A stretch of 33,432 nt of DNA from NCBI GenBank assembly GCA_023129535.1, contig JAGMBW010000046.1, forward strand, positions 1 through 33,432. The letters run 5' to 3'. The position numbers and the translations under genes were made by a program. This stretch comes from Desulfobacterales bacterium (lineage in GTDB: Bacteria; Desulfobacterota; Desulfobacteria; Desulfobacterales; C00003060). The notes beneath the pieces were generated by a model that saw only the letters and a program-made list of their open reading frames with translations, made no database searches and was not told where the DNA came from. Positions 1 through 8,280 of the stretch are shown here, in pieces (the stretch's first letter is position 1; each line of letters begins with the position of its first letter).

Positions 1-142
1 ATGCGCTCGCTTTTGCGGTTCAAGTACAACATATTCAAAGAGAAGACCTCCTTTGCTGATGTTTCTGATCTGACCGAGCTTCCCGTGGTCTTGTCTCACA
101 GATGCAAAGCTGTTATCTGGTGCTGAATATCTCTCAAATCCT
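1..142 (-). pseudogene. PilZ-domain fragment (partial; no start codon, runs off the window)
   Basis: Reverse-strand translation reads ...GFERYSAPDNSFASVRQDHGKLGQIRNISKGGLLFEYVVLEPQKRAH. 'G-Q-I-x-N-I-S-K-G-G-L-x-F' resembles the PilZ (D/N)xSxxG core. The frame is closed upstream by TGA with no start codon. Confidence 0.5.
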
Positions 143-155
143 CAATTCGCAATTC

Positions 156-1424
156 CTAATCCTTACCTTTCCCTTTGTAATAATAGTCTCGATACTTGTA
201 GTAATAGCTGTAGTAATGTTTTTCTTCCTTTGGATTCATCCGGTTTAAGACAAATCCCAGGATGGGTGCGTTGATCTGCTTGAGCTGGTCAACGGCCTTA
301 TGGATGATGGCCCGGTTGGCAGCTCCGCCACGCACCACCATAATTACGCCGTCTGCAAAGGCCGAAAGGATCGAGGCATCGCTTACAGAGGTTACCGGCG
401 GCGAATCGATGATCAAGACCTCATAGTCGAACGTATCCTTGAGTATGTTCATAAGCGCAGCCATCCGCCTTGAACCAAGCACCTCGGACGGATTCGGGGG
501 TTTGGAACCACCGGGCAAGGCATGGAGGTTCTTTACATCCGTCTCGATGGTCGAAGAGGCTATCTGCTTGCAAAGGAAGGGTCGTATGCGTAGGCCGGGC
601 ACTTCATCCGTCAGAATATCTCCCAATCTAATCGGGTCGATGATCTCCCGCTCGTACATCACGTGCGAACTTTTTTCAAAACTGTACTTACCGTCTGAAA
701 GGTTGAAGGCCCGACTCAGGCTGTCGATGATTTGAAGCCTGATGGGGCCTCTCAAATGGTCAGGGGTCACGATGCCCATGTTAAGCAGGATGAAACCGAG
801 CCGCTGTCCGGTCTCGGCCACCCTGTTCAGGGCTTCTTTTGCCTGCTCTTCAGTGATTCTGCCGCTGCTGATGAGTACAGAGGCAAGGCGCTTGTCTTTG
901 GGGCGGCCTTTCCAGACCGATGAAACCAGCTTCCCCTTATGAAAGAAAAATCGATAGGCATCGTTATTGTCGGCTACAGTGAGGGTGCCGGTCTTTTCCT
1001 GAAGGTCGATCAGGGTCATGAGATCGCCCATGCTGAGACTGCCGAGGGGACCCTTTTCCACAGGGGTATCAAAGGTTTCAGAGATCAGGCTTGAGACACC
1101 TTTTTTCGGATCAGAGGGAAACAAATCCTTAAAAGTCGCACGCCTTAGGTCACACTCAATAAGAAGGACTTTCTGGCCTGAAAAGGCAAGGGACTCGGCA
1201 AGGTTCACTGCCACGGTGGTCTTTCCCTCCTCAGGGACGGCCCCTGTGACCAGGATGGCTTTTATCGCGGTATCGAGCCTGGCAAACCGGATGTTTGCCC
1301 TGAGCGTGTTGAATGCCTCTGCGAAATGGGATATGAGGCTGAAATCCGCATGACGGGGTATGGACGGGCGGTTGCCCTTTTTAGACCTGGAAGACGTTTT
1401 TTTAGAAAAGAAGGGTATTTTCAT
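156..1424 (-). CDS. BY-type tyrosine autokinase (CpsD/CapB-like) with DUF4388/PATAN + MshEN-like insertion
   Basis: Walker A GAVPEEGKTT, Walker A' VLLIECDLRR, Walker B VLIIDSPP, 'LHALPGGSKPPNPSEVLGSRRM', Tyr-rich C-tail HYYSYYYKYRDYYYKGKGKD. Extra ~175 aa lie between Walker A' and Walker B. Confidence 0.92.
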   Translation of the reverse strand: MKIPFFSKKTSSRSKKGNRPSIPRHADFSLISHFAEAFNTLRANIRFARLDTAIKAILVTGAVPEEGKTTVAVNLAESLAFSGQKVLLIECDLRRATFKDLFPSDPKKGVSSLISETFDTPVEKGPLGSLSMGDLMTLIDLQEKTGTLTVADNNDAYRFFFHKGKLVSSVWKGRPKDKRLASVLISSGRITEEQAKEALNRVAETGQRLGFILLNMGIVTPDHLRGPIRLQIIDSLSRAFNLSDGKYSFEKSSHVMYEREIIDPIRLGDILTDEVPGLRIRPFLCKQIASSTIETDVKNLHALPGGSKPPNPSEVLGSRRMAALMNILKDTFDYEVLIIDSPPVTSVSDASILSAFADGVIMVVRGGAANRAIIHKAVDQLKQINAPILGFVLNRMNPKEEKHYYSYYYKYRDYYYKGKGKD

Positions 1425-2944
1425 ATCCGACTCTTGACTCCTGAGACATCGTGGACAACGGTCAGCACAGGAAGCCCAAATTGGCGCTCAATGTCTTCCG
1501 GGTTCCGCACTGTCTGGTCCAGATACTCGAAGAAAAAGGCAAGACCAGTCCCCATGGTCAGGCCCACGATTATGGCAAGGAGGATATTGAGCTTCTTCTT
1601 TGGTTTGATCGGTGCTCCTGGAACCTCGGCCCTGTCAACAATCCGGATATTGCCGGTCTTCATCTCCTCTGTGATGGAGGTCTCCTTAAACCGCTTGATC
1701 AACAAGTCATACATCTGCCTGGCGCTTTCGGCTTCTCTATACAGCACCCCGAATTCAATCGCTTTCTGGTTCAATTCGAGGGATTCCTGCTTCTGTTTTG
1801 CAAGGGAGTTCCTTAATGACCTTTCCCTTGCCAGCGCTACCTCATATTCGTTCTTCAAAGAGCCGACCACCTTTTGAATCTCGCGTTGCTTCCGGTTTTC
1901 AAGGGTGGCAAGCTCGGCCTTGATTGCTATGATTTGTGGATGGTTCTTGCCATATTTTTCGGATAGCTCTGAGAGCCTCTTTGAAAGCTCCACCTCGCTC
2001 TGTTTGATAGTCCGGATCAGCTCGCTATTCAGGATTTCAGGGATGGAATCAAGCTTCCCCTTTGACTTCATGAGCCGTCTTGTCTGTTCGTGGCGGGTCT
2101 CAGCCTCTACCCGCCTTGCCTCCGCCGCAATCACCTGGCTGTTTAGTTCAGCTAATTTTTGGGCCGTTATCTTCTCGGTATCACTCGAAAAATCAGTTAT
2201 GATCCCATGCTGCTCCTTATATTTTTGAAATCTCACTTCAGCGGCCTCAACCTTCTTCCTCTCCTCTTGAATCCGTCTGTCGAGCCACGTCACCGCATCC
2301 TGTGCTGCCTTGAGCTTGGTCTCTAAGTTCTGGTCAATATAGGTCTGGGCAAGGGTATTGGCTATCTTTGTGGCCAGCACCGGGTCTTTTGCATCAAAAT
2401 TCACGTTTACAAGCCTGCTGTTTCTTATGGGCTCAACCTTGATCCTTCCGATAAAACCTGACACCAAAGACGAGTCTGAATCGACCTGGTCAAATCCATC
2501 ACCCCCACCTGGCCTCTTTTCTGTCTTAAATAAGCAGACAATCGACTTTTGCCAGGAAGCCACGGTTTCGCTGATCGATCTTTTCATGTTCGAAAAGAGA
2601 TCATCCTTCGGTGGTGGGAAAAACTCCTCACTTTCGTGTAACTTAAGCCTTCTTATAACATCCCTGGCAATCGACCTGCTTTCGATGATCTTGTACTGGG
2701 TCTGGTAATAATCTGTCCCGGAAGCATCAACAGACATCACCTCCTGGATGGAGACCACGTTCGGGTTTTCCTTCTCTATGATCAGCTTTACTGTGGCCCT
2801 GTATATAGGCGTCGCGGTCAGGGTCGCAATGGCCACAGTGACCACAATGATGCTGAAACAGGTGATAATGGTCCACCTGCGCTTCATGATTACCCAAAGG
2901 TAATCCCTCAAGTTTATCTCTTGTTCCGTATCTTCTTCCATCAT
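1421..2944 (-). CDS. Wzz/GumC-family polysaccharide chain-length determinant
   Basis: N-terminal INLRDYLWVIMKRRWTI TM, YRATVKLIIE, long coiled coil, PGAPIKPKKKLNILLAIIVGL C-terminal TM. Overlaps the BY-kinase start by 4 nt. Confidence 0.92.
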   Translation of the reverse strand: MMEEDTEQEINLRDYLWVIMKRRWTIITCFSIIVVTVAIATLTATPIYRATVKLIIEKENPNVVSIQEVMSVDASGTDYYQTQYKIIESRSIARDVIRRLKLHESEEFFPPPKDDLFSNMKRSISETVASWQKSIVCLFKTEKRPGGGDGFDQVDSDSSLVSGFIGRIKVEPIRNSRLVNVNFDAKDPVLATKIANTLAQTYIDQNLETKLKAAQDAVTWLDRRIQEERKKVEAAEVRFQKYKEQHGIITDFSSDTEKITAQKLAELNSQVIAAEARRVEAETRHEQTRRLMKSKGKLDSIPEILNSELIRTIKQSEVELSKRLSELSEKYGKNHPQIIAIKAELATLENRKQREIQKVVGSLKNEYEVALARERSLRNSLAKQKQESLELNQKAIEFGVLYREAESARQMYDLLIKRFKETSITEEMKTGNIRIVDRAEVPGAPIKPKKKLNILLAIIVGLTMGTGLAFFFEYLDQTVRNPEDIERQFGLPVLTVVHDVSGVKSRI

Positions 2945-2970
2945 ATTAACCTAATCCTACATCTGGCATC

Positions 2971-4005
2971 CTAAAAAAAACTCTCCGGCACAACAATAAT
3001 ATCATTCGGCTTCAAGAGAATATCCTGGGCCTTTTTCCCTTCACCTGTAATCTCGTCGACTCTCACATGAATGATCTTTTCAACGCCATCTTCTATCCTG
3101 ATGATCTTGGTGCGATTTCGAGCCGCAATCCTCGTGAACCCCCCTGCCATCCCAATCGCCTCGACAAGTGTGATGTCCCTGTCTTTAATCACGTAATCCC
3201 CTGGATTCTTGACCTCGCCTATCATAAATACCTTGTCGGCCTTGGGGATATAGATGACATCCTTGTCAAACACCTGAAGGTTGGAAAGGGGGTCCTCGCC
3301 ATCCAGAAGCCGGCGAAGGTGGATGTCAATCCCTATCTTTTCACCCTTAGCGCCACCGACACTCTCGGTCCTTAAAATGGTAATCTTGTTCCCACCCTCT
3401 GCAAAATCGACGCCCCCTGCCCTCGATATAACCTCCAGCACCCTTTCTGAGGCCCTCAGCTCATAGCTCCCCGGCCTTTCCACAGCGCCGAGTATGAGGA
3501 CTTTTTTGCTTAAATACTCCTTCACAAGGACTGAGACATGAGGATTGACGAGAAATTGCCCTTCGGCCAGCCTGACGGCAATCATGTTTTCTATCTCAGC
3601 CGTGGTTTTATCTGCAACCTTGACTCTCCCGATCAAGGGAAATGTAATATACCCGTCTGCCGAAACACGCACTGCATCCCGCGAAAGGTCCGGTTCTTCA
3701 TAAACGATAATGCCCAGCACATCATAGCCCCCCGCCGTGTAATCAAGGGCGTCTGAACTTTCGAGCCCCCCCTGCCTTTCAAGATATTCACGGGCTGAGA
3801 TGTGTGGTGCTTTCTTAATCACATGATTGATCTCAGAACTTATTCCTTTTCCCTTTTGAGCCTCTTTTATCCTGGCGATCTCTGCCCGTTCGGTATCGTG
3901 AAGGGAACTCAGGTCATCATGAACGGTGGCAACGCGGACAACTTCGCCCCCACCGCACGCCCCTACAAAAAAGCAAAATAGTGTGAAAAGGATAACGCGG
4001 ATCAT
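2971..4005 (-). CDS. Polysaccharide export lipoprotein (Wza-like, Poly_export + SLBB domains)
   Basis: Lipoprotein-like N-terminus LFCFFVGACGGG; YDVLGIIVYEEPDLSRDAVRVSADGYITFPLIGRVKVADKT; two SLBB-like segments (VLILGAVERPGSYEL, VFMIGEVKNPGDYVI). Confidence 0.92.
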   Translation of the reverse strand: MIRVILFTLFCFFVGACGGGEVVRVATVHDDLSSLHDTERAEIARIKEAQKGKGISSEINHVIKKAPHISAREYLERQGGLESSDALDYTAGGYDVLGIIVYEEPDLSRDAVRVSADGYITFPLIGRVKVADKTTAEIENMIAVRLAEGQFLVNPHVSVLVKEYLSKKVLILGAVERPGSYELRASERVLEVISRAGGVDFAEGGNKITILRTESVGGAKGEKIGIDIHLRRLLDGEDPLSNLQVFDKDVIYIPKADKVFMIGEVKNPGDYVIKDRDITLVEAIGMAGGFTRIAARNRTKIIRIEDGVEKIIHVRVDEITGEGKKAQDILLKPNDIIVVPESFF

Positions 4006-4055
4006 GATTTTTTATTTATATACTACCTTTAACCTATGTTCAACTGAAAATACAC

Positions 4056-4083
4056 AAAAAAAGGGGCCGTCTCAGCCCCCTTT
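4056..4083 (-). terminator. Rho-independent terminator downstream of the beta-barrel gene
   Basis: On the minus strand: AAAGGGGGCTGAGACGGCCCCTTTTTTT, a GC stem with a T run, just after the stop at 4112. Confidence 0.75.
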
Positions 4084-4111
4084 CCCTAACCATAATCTAT
4101 CTAAAAAAGGT

Positions 4112-5398
4112 TTAAAACACAGCGCTTATCTTAATCGTCCCCTTATTCACGGTATATTCATTCTGGTCGTAGTTTGAGTCTCTATCCTTGTATTCATAAT
4201 CGAGAGATGCCTTGAGCCATGCTTGAATCCTGTACTCTACCCCTATCTGGCAAGTATAAGTATCGTCGGTCCGTTCTTTCTCGCCCGGGTGCGCATCATA
4301 CTCATTTTCCCCGTACTCAAAACCAAGGTTCAGGTAAAATCGTTCAACCAGTGCTTGATTCAGGCCAAGCCCAACTGCCGTATCTGTATAGTAATTGCTG
4401 GTTGTTGCCGTAGATTGCTTAATTGACCGCATAACCTTTGCTCTTAACCTGGTCTTTTCACTCGCTCTATACAACAGCCTGGTCTCTGCTACCCACGTGT
4501 CTTCGTCTTCGTACTTATTGCCAGCCGGGTCGCGATCATTGTCATACGCCTTATCTCCCCAACCAAATTTCACGTCCCCGCTAATCTTGGCACCGGGATC
4601 CCAGTGCAAACCGATAAGATAATCATTCAATTTATAATTCTCTGATGTTTCGCTGCTATAGGTGTCGCCTGCATATACGGCGCCATCCTCCTGTCCCGTA
4701 TAGTCGCGCTCAGTGCGGCGATACTGGACCAAAACTGAGGTCTTGGGCATAAACTTGTAATAAAACGTGCCGCCGTAAATATGGTCCTTTTTATCCTGCC
4801 ACTCGTCTTCAGAACGATCAAACTCTTCTACAAAATTCCTGTATTGGGCCTCGATGGTAAAGCGGTCCGCAAACTCATACCCACCAGAGACGTTGACAGT
4901 GTTGTTCCAGCGCTCGACCTTTGGCACGCCCAGGCCGTATTCCTCTGCAGTTCCGTAAGGATCCTCGGTGTCAATGTAACGGTCGTCGGCCTTCAGATAA
5001 AGGCCCAGGGGCGATTTGAGACCAAAACCTCCCGTCACGGTGTGCATCTCATAGTTATTGTCGTCATTGTCAGTATAGGCAACGAGATCAACTTCATAGC
5101 CTGCATTTACATAATTTCCGGGCTCCCCCCTGAAAGAAAATCCGATCCCGGGCGTCACCGTATTGATATAGTCCGACTCCTCATCTATTGGGCCATCTCC
5201 TGGGACAAGATAGATATTATCATTTAGCTCACCCTTGTATGCAACCTTTGGCGTCACTTTTACCTTGCCAATGCGTATGTTCCCCTGGGCAAAAGCCGGC
5301 ACAGGACGACAAAACAGGGCCAAACTGCCCACCAGTATCAGACAAAGAGCGGCTGTCATTGATCTCTTCATGGCTTCCTCCACCACCCGTTTAATCAA
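4112..5398 (-). CDS. Outer-membrane beta-barrel protein of the EPS locus
   Basis: Signal peptide (ALCLILVGSLALFCRPVPAFAQ), alternating amphipathic strands rich in Tyr/Asp, terminal GTIKISAVF ending in Phe. Confidence 0.8.
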   Translation of the reverse strand: MIKRVVEEAMKRSMTAALCLILVGSLALFCRPVPAFAQGNIRIGKVKVTPKVAYKGELNDNIYLVPGDGPIDEESDYINTVTPGIGFSFRGEPGNYVNAGYEVDLVAYTDNDDNNYEMHTVTGGFGLKSPLGLYLKADDRYIDTEDPYGTAEEYGLGVPKVERWNNTVNVSGGYEFADRFTIEAQYRNFVEEFDRSEDEWQDKKDHIYGGTFYYKFMPKTSVLVQYRRTERDYTGQEDGAVYAGDTYSSETSENYKLNDYLIGLHWDPGAKISGDVKFGWGDKAYDNDRDPAGNKYEDEDTWVAETRLLYRASEKTRLRAKVMRSIKQSTATTSNYYTDTAVGLGLNQALVERFYLNLGFEYGENEYDAHPGEKERTDDTYTCQIGVEYRIQAWLKASLDYEYKDRDSNYDQNEYTVNKGTIKISAVF

Positions 5399-5422
5399 AC
5401 AAGGTAATGCAGACCTCTACCG

Positions 5423-6853
5423 TTAACGGGTTACAAAACTGACATAATTGCCGAGTTCCGCACTCGGACTCGCCTCGGTTGTCGTTGTTGTTTCCGTGGT
5501 CTCGGTTGTTTCGGTCTCGGTTGTTTCGGTCTCCGTTGTTTCGGTCTCTGCGACCGGCACCTCAGTAGTCGTGACCTCGGTGGTCGTGACCTCGGTGGTC
5601 GTCACCTCGGTGGTCGTGGCCGCTGTTGTGGTGGCCGCTGTGGTTGTTGGCACTGTGGTGGTAACTGTGACATCCTCGTCTTCTATAACTGTGGTGAGAT
5701 CTCCTTGTCCCTCATCGACCTCCTTCTCTAGCTCGTCGACCTCCCTCTTTAGCTCGTCGACCTCCCTCTCTTGCTCCGTCACATCCTCCCCAATAGTCTT
5801 TCCGTCAACGACATCTTTTAACGCCTCAACAAGTTCGCTCTCCTTTTTGGCCAGATCCGCAACTTTCGTAGCCTGCTTTATTGCAGCATCTACAGTCGTC
5901 TGGCTGTCCTGGTCTATTGCAGATACAACCACATTTATGAGATCTGTTGTAACTGTCACGGCATTCTTAGCGGCTTCGATGGATGCTGCCGCAGCTTCAA
6001 GCGCGGTAACAGCTGCGTCTGAGGCTACCTTTGCCTCCTTAGCAACAGCATCATCCGCATTATCAACCAGGGCATCTGCTTCATTTTTTGACTCCTTAGC
6101 CGTCTGACTGGCCGCTTCTGCTGCTGCTAATGCCGCCTGGGCCTTTTGCTGTTCGGCCTTTACCTTGTCTTCGTCAGTAACCGCTTCTTTCATTGCATCA
6201 ACAGCAGCACCGGCTGCTTCAGCAGCGGCCTTAGCAGCAACGGTGGCAACCAATGCAGCCCGCTGGGCCGGCGTTCTATCTGCAATCTCCCGGGGAAGGT
6301 CTGGCGCCTCACCTGCTAAAACCTCACCAACCGTGAACCAGGTACCATCAATAACTACGCCGTATGCGTTGCCCTCAGGGTCAACGCCAAAGGATATGTC
6401 AGTCCCCCTCAAGGCTGCAACCGCCGTTGGTGCCTCAAACCGGGTCTCTCTTTTCTTGGAGAATTCTTCTTTGTACCTGGTCTTTCCGAGCAGGACCCTG
6501 ATGCGCCGCTCCTTGACCGTTTTTTTGAAAATGAACCCTTTCTTAACGTCCCTTTCAATAATTTTTATATTCGAGTTAGGCTCAATGTTCAATTCACTCC
6601 CATCATGAAATACCACATAAGCTGTGCCCTGCCTGCTGACAACCTTGTCACCCGTATACAGAGTGACATCCTTCACATAGGCTGTCCCCCACTTTCCGTT
6701 ATTCTTGATAAGTACCTCACCGGTGAAATCCTTTAAGGTGGCGATGCCTTTCACCTGAGCATAGGCAGGGGAGATCAAAAGGGGAAGAGCGACTAAAATA
6801 GCAAGAGAAACAAATCCTTTTGCGGCCCAACCGGACGGTTTATAGGTTTTCAT
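5423..6853 (-). CDS. Secreted FecR-domain protein with Ala-rich coiled coil and Thr/Glu/Val repeat tail
   Basis: Signal peptide; FecR-like GTAYVVFHDGSELNIEPNSNIKI...RFEAPTAVAALRGTDISFGV; then Ala-rich helical region, VDELKREVDELEKEVDE, TTEVTTTEVTTTEV and TETTETETTE repeats. Confidence 0.85.
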   Translation of the reverse strand: MKTYKPSGWAAKGFVSLAILVALPLLISPAYAQVKGIATLKDFTGEVLIKNNGKWGTAYVKDVTLYTGDKVVSRQGTAYVVFHDGSELNIEPNSNIKIIERDVKKGFIFKKTVKERRIRVLLGKTRYKEEFSKKRETRFEAPTAVAALRGTDISFGVDPEGNAYGVVIDGTWFTVGEVLAGEAPDLPREIADRTPAQRAALVATVAAKAAAEAAGAAVDAMKEAVTDEDKVKAEQQKAQAALAAAEAASQTAKESKNEADALVDNADDAVAKEAKVASDAAVTALEAAAASIEAAKNAVTVTTDLINVVVSAIDQDSQTTVDAAIKQATKVADLAKKESELVEALKDVVDGKTIGEDVTEQEREVDELKREVDELEKEVDEGQGDLTTVIEDEDVTVTTTVPTTTAATTTAATTTEVTTTEVTTTEVTTTEVPVAETETTETETTETETTETTETTTTTEASPSAELGNYVSFVTR

Positions 6854-6874
6854 CGCGTTCTCCTGTGGTTAGTG
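6823..6874. repeat. Direct repeat copy A (FecR start region), partner at 8231-8280
   Basis: CGGCCCAACCGGACGGTTTATAGGTTTTCATCGCGTTCTCCTGTGGTTAGTG; the partner differs at only a few positions. Confidence 0.85.
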
Positions 6875-7189
6875 GTAATCCTGAAAAATTTTTCGCTTCT
6901 GGGTAGCATAAAAACAATTTATTGTCAAGGCAAAAAATAATAGTTCACCCATGGAAAAATATAGAGCAGTGTATGCCTGCCCTGGCGCTTCGGCATACTA
7001 TCCTTAGAGCTGTTCCGATAACGCTATAGTGGTAATCCTGAAGAAACATTTTGTGAGGTTAAGGTGGCATAACAACAATTTAATGTCAAGGCAAAAAATA
7101 ATAGTTCAGCCATGGAAAAATATAGAGCAATGTGTACCTGCCCTGGCGCTTCGACATACTATCCTTAGAGCTGTTCCGATAACGCTATA
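6871..7189. repeat. Tandem duplication, two ~157-161 bp copies upstream of the FecR gene
   Basis: AGTGGTAATCCTGAA...TGTCAAGGCAAAAAATAATAGTTCA.CCATGGAAAAATATAGAGCA...CTTAGAGCTGTTCCGATAACGCTATA occurs at 6871-7028 and 7028-7189. Confidence 0.9.
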
Positions 7190-7200
7190 TCGGAACCATT

Positions 7201-8253
7201 GTGGATCTCTTGAGTAACACTAAAGGTTTTTGTCAAACGTTCCGATATGAAGAGCGGTTGAAAGGTATATTTACCATGGCATACTATCAGAAAGATCTCG
7301 ATTCAACTGAAACCCACCTATTAAATCAGTGTTTTGACACCTGTGTGGATCCCTTGAAAACGATTATGGGTACCACTCGGATTGGAAACCTCCTCTTAAA
7401 AAAAGAACATGCCATCACTGAGGCCCAATTGAGAGAAGCCTTAGAGACACAGAAAAAGGAACACCGGTTTTTGGGAGAAATTCTGGTCAAAATGGGCGTG
7501 GTGGAGCGAGAGAAAACAGACCGTGTATTGCACTTTCAAAATAGATTAAGGTCCCAATTGGTTTCCACATTCTGCCGGAAAAAATTACGATTAGGGCAAA
7601 TCCTGGTAAACACACGGACCATCACACGCCAGCAACTCAAGGAGGCCCTGAAAAAGCAGAAAAGGACCGGGGAACTTTTGGGGAAAATCCTGTCTGAAAT
7701 GAAAGCCATCTCCCAAAATACCCTGCAAAGATTTCTGAAAATCCAGAAGGATCTTAAGAAGATTGTGGCCATGGCCGGTTTTGCATTACTGCTGGCTGGT
7801 TGTGCCACAGGCATGAGTTACAACTACCAGGGAGTAACATCGGCCACCCCCTACGATGCCAAATACAAGCGGGTTCGGGACTATCTAAAAACGGCTTACC
7901 GATTTAAATATGAGGCCGACACCAAGGGTACTGATCACTGGCAGTTACCCGAAAAGACCGAAAGGTACGGCAAGGGAGACTGTGAGGACAAGGCCATCTG
8001 GCTCTACAGTAAGCTTCTGAACGACGGATTTGATGACGTTCGGTTGATTATTGGCAAGCTGAGGAAGGATAGCCCCGTGCTCCATGCCTGGGTAGCCTGG
8101 TATCAGCAAGAAAAAGTCTATATCTTAGACCCCACCAATGAAAGCCTGATCTGGGAGGCCAGACAATACTCCAGAGAGCATTATGAGCCCTACTATTCCT
8201 TTTACCGGGAAAAGTCCTGGACCCATGTTACGGCCCAACCGGAAGGTTTATAG
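7201..8253 (+). CDS. MshEN-like repeat protein with internal lipobox/TM and C-terminal transglutaminase-like cysteine proteinase domain (alternative ATG start at 7276)
   Basis: RIGNLLLKK.., FLGEILVKMGVVEREKTDRVLHFQ, RLGQILVNTRTITRQQLKEALKKQ, LLGKILSEMKAISQNTLQRFLKIQ; internal KKIVAMAGFALLLAGCATG; catalytic-like GDCEDKA / LHAWVAW / YILDPT. Confidence 0.75.
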   Translation: MDLLSNTKGFCQTFRYEERLKGIFTMAYYQKDLDSTETHLLNQCFDTCVDPLKTIMGTTRIGNLLLKKEHAITEAQLREALETQKKEHRFLGEILVKMGVVEREKTDRVLHFQNRLRSQLVSTFCRKKLRLGQILVNTRTITRQQLKEALKKQKRTGELLGKILSEMKAISQNTLQRFLKIQKDLKKIVAMAGFALLLAGCATGMSYNYQGVTSATPYDAKYKRVRDYLKTAYRFKYEADTKGTDHWQLPEKTERYGKGDCEDKAIWLYSKLLNDGFDDVRLIIGKLRKDSPVLHAWVAWYQQEKVYILDPTNESLIWEARQYSREHYEPYYSFYREKSWTHVTAQPEGL

Positions 8254-8280
8254 GTCTTCATCGCGTCCTCCTGTTGTTAA
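8231..8280. repeat. Direct repeat copy C of the FecR start region
   Basis: CGGCCCAACCGGAAGGTTTATAGGTCTTCATCGCGTCCTCCTGTTGTTAAGTG; its reverse strand encodes MKTYKPSGWA, the same first 10 residues as the FecR protein. Confidence 0.85.

Noticed and set aside
1326-1877. 183-aa plus-strand ORF and other antisense ORFs over the EPS operon
   Set aside because: Lie opposite strongly supported Wzz/BY-kinase genes; no recognisable domains.
5423-5460. PEP-CTERM/exosortase sorting signal on the FecR-type protein
   Set aside because: C-terminus AELGNYVSFVTR lacks the PEP motif, TM and basic tail, and no exosortase is present in the window.
5448-6107. Long plus-strand ORF (219 aa, Val/Ser-rich)
   Set aside because: Antisense shadow of the FecR gene's repetitive Thr/Glu/Ala codons; low complexity and no protein signature.
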